In this document: positions 49,801 through 58,800 of the stretch, in pieces | Layout: each line of letters starts with the position of its first letter | Position numbering within the stretch: position 1 is the stretch's first letter | NCBI GenBank assembly: GCA_023213315.1 | Contig: JAKCPI010006194.1 | Location: 1 to 64,000 of the forward strand | Length of the DNA: 64,000 bases | Source: Euborellia annulipes | Taxonomy: Eukaryota > Arthropoda > Insecta > Dermaptera > Anisolabididae | Direction: 5' to 3' | The notes under the pieces: model-generated | Databases searched by the model: none | Seen by the model: the letters and a program-made list of their open reading frames with translations, nothing else | Told to the model about the DNA's origin: nothing | Position numbers and translations under genes: made by a program

Positions 49801-52800
49801 TAATGTCCAACATTGTAGTGTCTTCTACTATTCCTTATAGTACGAAGAGTTAAAAGAAAATAACAACATTACGCGCTATAAGCTACAAGATTAAATTGTA
49901 CACAGAAGATGATGTCGAAAATGAAGATTTACATTAACTAATACATCTGTATGTAAAAAATTCAACTATATTAAACTAAATATTAAACAAAAACTACAAT
50001 ATTATTAAATATTATGTATAAACTATACTTTTAGGTAAATACTAATCAATAAAATTTCCATATTTATAGAAAGGTAGGTGCATAGGCGCCGGAACTGGGG
50101 GGGGGGGCAAGGGTACATTGCCCCCCCCCCTGGCATCCTATAGGGGGGGGGGGCAGAGGGGGGCAAAATTTCTTCTTTTATTTCATTTATTTTTAAAAAT
50201 GATATATTTTTACTTTTGAAAAATAAAATCTTCTAAATTAAAAAAAGAGTAAGAAATTCATTTTTTTTCAAATTTTTTCCAAAAATTTTTGATAAAATCA
50301 CTAGCAAATTTTTTAAAATTTTAATTTTATTAAAATTGTGATTTTATTTAAAATTTTTAAAGTTTTATAGTAGATTTCTTTTTGTTTTATACTATTTGAA
50401 CATATTAAATTATTTTAATTTTCTAAAAAAAATTTTTTGCCCCCCCCCTGATTCAAATTCGTTCCGGCGCCCCTGGGTAGGTGTTATTTGTGGGCAAAAA
50501 ATGCGGGCTAAAAATATAAGGTGGCCCAAATTTTTAATAGACGACAGTCTGTCAGACAGGACTATGTAGTGATGGACCAAACATATTGGACATTCTATAT
50601 TTATGTACAAAACAACAAGAAGGACAAAATAATAAGACGGACTAAAATTCTTTTGGACGAATTGTCAATCAGGACCAAATGCTGTTGGACCAAAAATATT
50701 GGACGTACTATTTGGGGATCGAATAATCGATAAGAGTCGTAGACAGATTTGACGGGCCTCGGGGCTACATAATAATACGCCACCCTCCTCCCCCCCCCAT
50801 AATTTTTTTTTTAATTATCCAAAAGGCTATTTAAAAGAGCTTAAGGCTGAATTTACACCAATTGAGCAAAACTTTTTGTTCAATGTCCAAGCACACCGAT
50901 TGAGCAAAACGCTCAATGACAAAACATTTTGCTCTATGCCAATGCATACTGATTGATCAAAAACGATTTCGGACAAAACCACGTTTTGTCCAAGAGCAAA
51001 ACGTTTTGCTCAATGCCAATGCACATGGATTGAGCAAAACGCTCAATGGCAAAACATTTTGTTCAATGATGTCGAATCATGTCCAATTGTGTTTTGCCTC
51101 CTCGGTGTGCGTTGATCCATAGAAAAGCATTGAAAAAAACAGTTTTAGGCACGATTAGATCAAATACGTTTTGTTCGAAAACGTTTTTGCTCATTTGGTG
51201 TGCGTTCAGCCTGATTCTTTAGAGCTTTTAGGAAATAAATTGACATAATTTCTTTCTATTGATTGCTTTTTGGATCCTCTCGGAGAACAAATTTCATGAA
51301 AGTGATTTATTTTTTTCTTCATTAGGAATTTTGGTTGGAGGAAGGTGGTCTTGTATGGTACAGTGAGCGCCACAATTAAGTCCCCACGTGATAGCTTTAG
51401 CCCTAAGTATATGGTGTATAGTGAAATAATTTTAATGACTGAAAAGGTAAAAAGTAAAATCTGGTACTGATGATTTTATTTTACTTTTTCAAATTTAAAA
51501 TTATTTTACCATTTACCATATATTATACTACGTATATACATAAGGCTAAAGCTATCAGGTGGGGACTTAATTGTGGCGCTCACTATACAAGAAAAAGTTT
51601 TATTTGTGCATCCACACAGCCTTAACCACGCCAAAATGTAGGATGAAAAATTATGATCGGTAATGCAATTGCATTCTCATCAATCATCAATTGAAAAAGA
51701 AGGAAGTTTATTTTTGATGAATCGGTAATAGACATAAACATAATTAAAATCAAAATATTGAATTAAAAAAAAAATGTTTAGGCAAATTTGCCTTTAAATA
51801 AAAAAAATTTGTTTTAAATAAACTCTACATTGATTAAATGTAAATATGAACTTTAAAAAAAAAATATAACAAAAATTTACCAAGAAATTCCACCGGCTTC
51901 AGCTTCTTTATTCACCAATGAACGCCAATATTTATGTACTTCATCAATTATTCGCAAAGCAAATTCACGTGGTTTTGCTTCGCCATTAAATGCAAATTGA
52001 TTTTCAGGTTTTCCGTCAGGAATTTTATAAATTTTAAACCATTCAACTGTGGCCTTGAGAAAACCAGGATATAATTTCTCGACATCTGCGATATCTGTAA
52101 ATAAAAATTCAAATTGTTAACTTACTAGACATGACATTAATTATTAAATTTATTTATTAAATGTTATCGACTAGTGTTATTATAGGTTTTACTTTCTCTA
52201 GCCTAAATATGTTAATATTATATAGAGAAAGTATTACATTCATGTCAAAAATTCGAAACAATAAAATAAAATTGTGTCAGTCAGGTGTTAATGCGAAGTT
52301 TAGTGATAAGAGGGGGTTTTAACATTTTTTAATCAATTTAAATATTGGTCTAGATTGATCTTGATAAAAAGATAGAAAATAACCTTGAAAAAGCTTTTTA
52401 GATAAGAACTTTTCATTTCCTTATTTGCTTTCATAGGATTTTAAGAAAAATTTATCGATATTATATGTTCTTGACCTTATTTATTCTCATGCAAATAAAT
52501 TTATATTATTAAATGTCTGGCAAATTTATTAATACCTCTCCAGAAGCCAGAATAATCACAAGAAAGTTCAAAGCCCGTCCCGAGGATGAGACATTAATAA
52601 ATAAATATTTACAACTAGAAATTAACTTAAAAGATACCTTTTGAATTATTTATTGATATAAATTTATTTGCAAGATAATTTAGTCATATATGATTGAAGA
52701 AGGACGTTAAATATTTATATATATGACATTTACCTTTCATTTGTTCGGCTAAGGGGTCGTTGACATCGATTGCAATGATTTTCCAATCGCATTCACCTAA

Positions 52801-55800
52801 AAAAAAAATAATATACGAATTAATATATGTTAAAGAATTATGTTTTTTTAGAGAGAGAGAAAAAAAAAACATTTGAAATTAGGCCTTTTTAAGATGAATA
52901 ATAATAGGATACTTATTTAAATCAACTAATAAAATTTTCTCATTAAATTAGATAATTTTTTCAAAATTAATTATAAATATTTTCTTTATGATACTTTCAA
53001 AGGGCATATGCTAAATTTAACGAAGCTTAGACTACACACAAGTGAAAATTTATTTATTTAGGCCTATATTTCTTCTTTCTATAAGCATAATGGAAAAAGT
53101 TTATTTTTGAAAATAGAGATGGATAATTATGGGGAGGAGCAGCCAATAAATAGACTCTGTATGCAGGTTAATCACCGAAGACGTTTCGGTTCTTTTTATT
53201 TAAGAACCATCTTCAGTCCTTAGATTGGAATATAAATGCAGAGAGTTAGTGTTAGCATTTGGCATATACATTGTTGTTTCGTCATCAAAATATTACATGT
53301 ATATGCCAAATGCTAACACTGACTAACTCTGTGTATATATTCCAATCTAAGGACTGAATATGGTTCTTAAATAAAAAGAAACCGAAACGTCTCCGGTGAT
53401 TGAATCTGCATACAGAGTCTATTTATTGGCTGCTGCTGGCCCATAATTATCCATCTCTACAACTCACACTACTTAGAACATATTTTTGAAAATATTTTAT
53501 TAATGAAATTCGTGCAATTTAGCGCGCTTCACAGGAAGTCTCACTTGTTCGCAATGGGAGATCCTGTGTTCAAGAATCCTATTAGAAATAATTAACTTAA
53601 CAGAGTGGTACAACCAGTCTCTGGGAAGAGGGGGTATGATTTTTTTTTAAAGGAATATTCTGTTTGGAGATTAAAACAGCAGAATTCTTGGAGGGGGGGG
53701 GGGGGTTATGGTTTAATATTTAAAAAAAATAAACAATTTTTTAAATGAAAAGACCATAATGCCATATCTTTAAGGCTATTATTTCTAGCCCCTAGGGTGG
53801 GTTTAACGATGAAATCCCTCTTCTTGGTTGTTCCAGTAACTTGGATTAATAATAATTAAGTACTTATAATACATATATTACGGAATCAAAACCACTAAAT
53901 AAGTCAGTGGCACATTAGTGGAGAAAAAGAGAGCCTTTATATTGTCTTTTCATTTAAAAAAATGTTAGTATTTGTTTTAAATAAACCTAAATTCAACCAA
54001 GAGTGCCGAGAAAGGAACATCTTGTATTGAAGGTTAAATATATCTATGACTCTGTTAAAGTCCGAATTGAGGTATTTTGTATACTAATATATTATTCAAT
54101 TATATATACCCCGAAAAATATTTTTTACAAATGATAATTAATTAATATACCTTCATCAATTAGTGCGACACAGCCAAGCACTTTAACTTGTAAGACCTGG
54201 CCTCGTTTGGCAACACGATAGCCAATTTCAAGAATATCAATTGGATCATTATCACCTTTGCAGCCAGTAGATTCATCTAAAATTTCTGGATTCTCCCAAG
54301 TCTATAAATAAATAAAATTTGATTAAGGTTAATTCAAATAATTTGTTAAATTTATGAGATTTTATAATTACTTGAGGGACGGCTCCATAATTCCAAATAT
54401 ATCCTTTATGTGGGAAACAATTGGCCACGAAACGTAATTTGCCTTTTTTAACATCCTGCTTGATTGGGTTTAATACTTCTTTTAAATTCAGCTAAAAAAA
54501 AAATGAAAAATAATACAATTAAATTAGTTTAATTGATGAAGACCTTGGGCGTGAACCTTTTAAACATGGATCACTGACAATACAGGCCAAGGAGAAATCT
54601 AAGAAGATGATCTAGAAAAATATTTCAATACTTTCTGTCAATTTTAATACTAAAATCAATTTAAAGGCTCATCAAATAAATTAGTGTTTTTACAAATCCT
54701 GCAATTTGGATTACGAAATCAAGGTCGTTATTTTTCCACGCTCATGAATAATATGAAGAGCTTGAAAAAGTAACTCCAAAAGTGACTGATTATAATCAAA
54801 TGGAATTCGAACCCGGGTCTACGCTAGCTCAAAAGCAGAGACTGACTATATATAAAAATAAAACACTTGATTAAGGTATAAATTAAAAATTGTGTAATCT
54901 TTCTGAAATTTATGATTCATTCAATTATCAGTTTGACGCGGGGTAATTAAGATAAATAATGTTGATTAGTTAAAGTCTACATTCCTACACTACTATTCAT
55001 TGTATAGAAAATTATAAAATGTAAAATGCAACTATTTCTCTATATACATTCAAGAATGGGAAGTGAATTGCTAATTTAATAAATAAAGAGAGAGAGGAAA
55101 GAATTTATTTACCCTCTCGCCTGGAAATTCCATACAGAGAAAAGTTAATTATTAGTAAAGACCGGACAAAAAAGCACAAAAATATGGAAAAAAGGGCTTA
55201 AAAAAGCATAAAAATATTGAAAAAAAAAGCATCTCATAAACAACTTTAGCAAAAAAGGCCTACTCATACCAATGCCGGATTCAAAAAAAAAAGGGGGGGG
55301 GAGAATATAGGAAAGGAAAGGCGAGAGTCCGAATTTTCGAAAAAAAAAGTTTATTTTTAATGTAAAATTTTAAAAATTAATACTTAAAAATTTGATTTCT
55401 ATTTATATTCTGGCAAACAAGTACAGAATGCGCCTTTAAATTACTGAAATTAAGAAAAAAATGGGGACTGGCGCACAGCACACAACTTTCTCTTACCTTC
55501 GGTAATCGAAAGTTGTGTACTGTGCTTGTCACACCAGATTTTTTGTGTCGACATGTATTTAGTTTCCGACAGTAGGGTACAATTGAATTCAAGATGTAAA
55601 ATTCAGTCCCATGATTTATATAAGGCATTTGGATACCAAATGGCTTATATAAGAAATGCCTGGACCCCAATATGTATAATTATAAATAACGGATATCGTT
55701 TAAAGTCTTAAATGGCCTAAGTTGCCGAAAAGACTGTGTGAATGCTTGTGTGATTGTGAGTGTGAATGAGAAAAAAAGTGTGAATGTTTTAAAAAAAAAA

Positions 55801-58800
55801 AAAAAAAAGATGTAAAATTTATAAGTATGGGAAAATATTTATATTTTGATACCATGGCAACCATTTCCCCTATCTTTTCTATGGAGTACAAGAGTAAAGT
55901 GGTCTTCAGAAGATTTCAATCACAAAATGAGAATATACATTTTATAGAGAATCTAAAAAATAATTGATTTTTGAATTTTAAAAAAAAAATCGTTGGAGCA
56001 AATTTTGAGAAAATCGAAAAAAAACTGAAAAAGTGAATCAGTAAAGTACTAGTACTTTTGGTCGATTTTGTTCAAAAGCTTCGTGTCAGGTCCCATGGGG
56101 GTGCCTAACTTAAATATAAAATTTCAACTTCCTAGCTCTTTTCGTTCTTGAGATATTTTGTTCACAGACACACAGACAACACACACACACACACAGACAG
56201 ACCATGTCGCGAAAACCACTTTTTGGATTCAGGGGCCCTCAAAACGTGAAGATCCATCAAAATCTCGACATCGAATTTTTGACATGAATCCAATACTCTC
56301 TCTATATATATATTACATATATACATAGGTAAGAGAAAGAAAAAAAAGTAATAGTGTGCTATGCGACGAGTCACACCAGATTACCCCCCCCCCCCCTCCG
56401 AGAAACATCTCTGAATCCGCCCTTGCTTCATAGTCTGTTGGAATTTTAAAACGAAATGTTAAAAAGGACCAAGATAGAAAAGAAAAGGCTAGGATCCACC
56501 GCAAGCGGACCCGAGGCAAAATAGGGGGGGGGGCAAAGCCCGCTGAAGGCGGGATTTACGCATTTGCCGAAGGATTTGGCTTTACATGAACGTTTTTGCT
56601 GAATAATGTTTTGAATTATTTTTAAACATTATATTATAAATATACATAAAATAAGTTAAAATAAGCACGAAGGGGAAAAAAGCAATCTCAATACACTCAG
56701 TTTTGAGTAATTCGTGTAGAAAATTAAATATCTTGCTTATAAAATTCAGCAATAAGCATTTTGCTTAAAATCCAGTCTTTAATTCTTAGATATATTATTA
56801 GTCCAGTTTCACTATAGGAAGGTTTGAAATTTTAATGATTTCATTGTTTAAAAAAAAAGACATCAAAATTGTTTTGTGAATCAAAAGAAGAGAATAACAA
56901 TAAAGATTTTATCTTCTTTTATAAAATTAATGAAATAATCACATGAGAAAAACGCATGTGGTTGTTTAACCCTCAGAGTGTCTTAGCTCGATTTGTCGGG
57001 AAAATCAGTGGAACCGATTAAACAGACTTTTCAAATTAAAAAATTATTTGGCAATGATTTTAAACATGAAATACGAAAACATAATAAGTAATTTTTTAAA
57101 TAAAAAGAAAAGATAAATTATTTTCATTGATTAAGAAAATTACCTCCATTTTGGCATTTGTCCATCTTGGAATTTCAACTACCATATTTAAGATCTTTTT
57201 TGCGGGATCAGCAAACAATGGAATATCATGCAATGGCGAAATTGGACCCGATTCATCTCCTGTTGAACAAAAAAAAATTGATAAATTGTCATTTTAATGT
57301 AGAAAATATTTCTAAAAAAGTGGGTCCCGCAAATTGGTCTGTGTGTGTGTCTGTGGAAATTTTTAACCATGAAGGAAATGAGCTAAGAGGTTGAAATTTT
57401 AAATTTAAGTTAGACACCCTCCCCCGAACTAGTGTAAATAAGATTTTAAACAAAAAGTACTAGTACTTTACTGATGTACTTTTTCAGTTTTTTTTTTTTC
57501 GATTTCCTCAAAATTCGGTCCAATGATTTTTATTAAAATTTAAAAATCAATTATTTTTTAGATGCTCTTAAAAATGTATATTCTCATTTTGCCGTTGATA
57601 TCTTCAGAAGACCACTTTACTCTTGGACTTCATAGGAAAGATTTCAGATTTTTCAAATTCACTTTTCGCCTCTTGTTTCCGTAGAGCCAATGTTTAATCC
57701 CTATGGGGATTTATTTGCATATTAATTTCGATTCAAAAGGGGTTGGTTCCCCCTTCTCCTCCCTTTAGAACTTTTTTACACATTTTAAAAATTTTTATGA
57801 AATTTTGTATTTATTTAGGATTCTCTATTGTGTATAAAATATCCAACCATAATTTATTTCAAGTAGTCAACATTTAAAATACACAGAGCCTATGGAAATT
57901 TTGAATCAATTGACCTTTTTACTTTTTACTTATGAGGAAGTGGTCAAGTCAAAACTAATTTGTTATGGGAAACTAAAAACACAAAAATCTGGTGTGCCAA
58001 CTCGGTGCACAACTTTCTCTTACAGAAGGGTAAGAGAAAGTTGTGTGCTGTGCGCCAGTCACACCAGATTTTTTTTTTCTAAAATTTTAAGTTAAAATTA
58101 TATTTTATTTATTTATACATTATAGCAGCAGAAGAGCTACATACACCTCCCTACTCTTCTCAATGATATAACTATGAATAAGAAGAATTGGTTTGGAAAA
58201 ACAATGCGGAAATCCTTTGATATTTTGTTTATCTAGTAAAAAAAGAGACACTTTACTCTAAATCCAAGGCCACTCTGGTGCACTTGATTTGTCGGTAATA
58301 TAATACAAAGAAATTTACAGTTAATCTTTTAAATAAAATGAAATCGAAATACAATTGAAGGTTAAACAATTTTTTGTGTATATTATCAAGCTGAACAGAG
58401 ATTTCCTCACATCGACCCTTAAATAGGGAATCCAATAAAAAGGTTATGATTAATTAGTAATTTACTGAGGTTTGATAATCAACAATAAAACTTAAATTTG
58501 AGGGAAATTTGGTTTGTGATGTAAAGGTAATATAATCCAATACTCTGTTCAGAAAATTAAAATTGATTGAAATAAGGGAGATTCAAATTCAAATGAAAAT
58601 GAATGAGCTATTTGAAGTTTTGAATAATTTAAAAGACTATTGAGAGACTAATATTGACAAGTAGATCCGGATCCCTACATAAAAAATCTGGTGTGACTGG
58701 TCGCACAGCAAACAACTTTCTCTTACCTTTGGTAAAAGTAAGTTGTGTACTGTGCTTATCACACCAGATTTTTTGTGTCGAGATATATTTAGTTTCTGCC

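Larger units (their letters stand above)
55270..56425. mobile_element. hAT-type MITE relative, expanded by nested repeats
   Basis: Left CAATGCCGGATTCAAAA with a G run and right CTCTGAATCCGCCCTTG match the 3325-3595 MITE, as do TACTTAAAAATTTGAT and TATATTCTGGCAAACAAGTACAG inside. The extra roughly 900 bases are the family A copy with its SINE. The flanks are too divergent to call a duplication. Confidence 0.65.

Noticed and set aside
13768..53465. Inverted loci as CRISPR-like or tandem arrays
   Set aside because: They are isolated inverted pairs with unequal lengths and no regular spacers.
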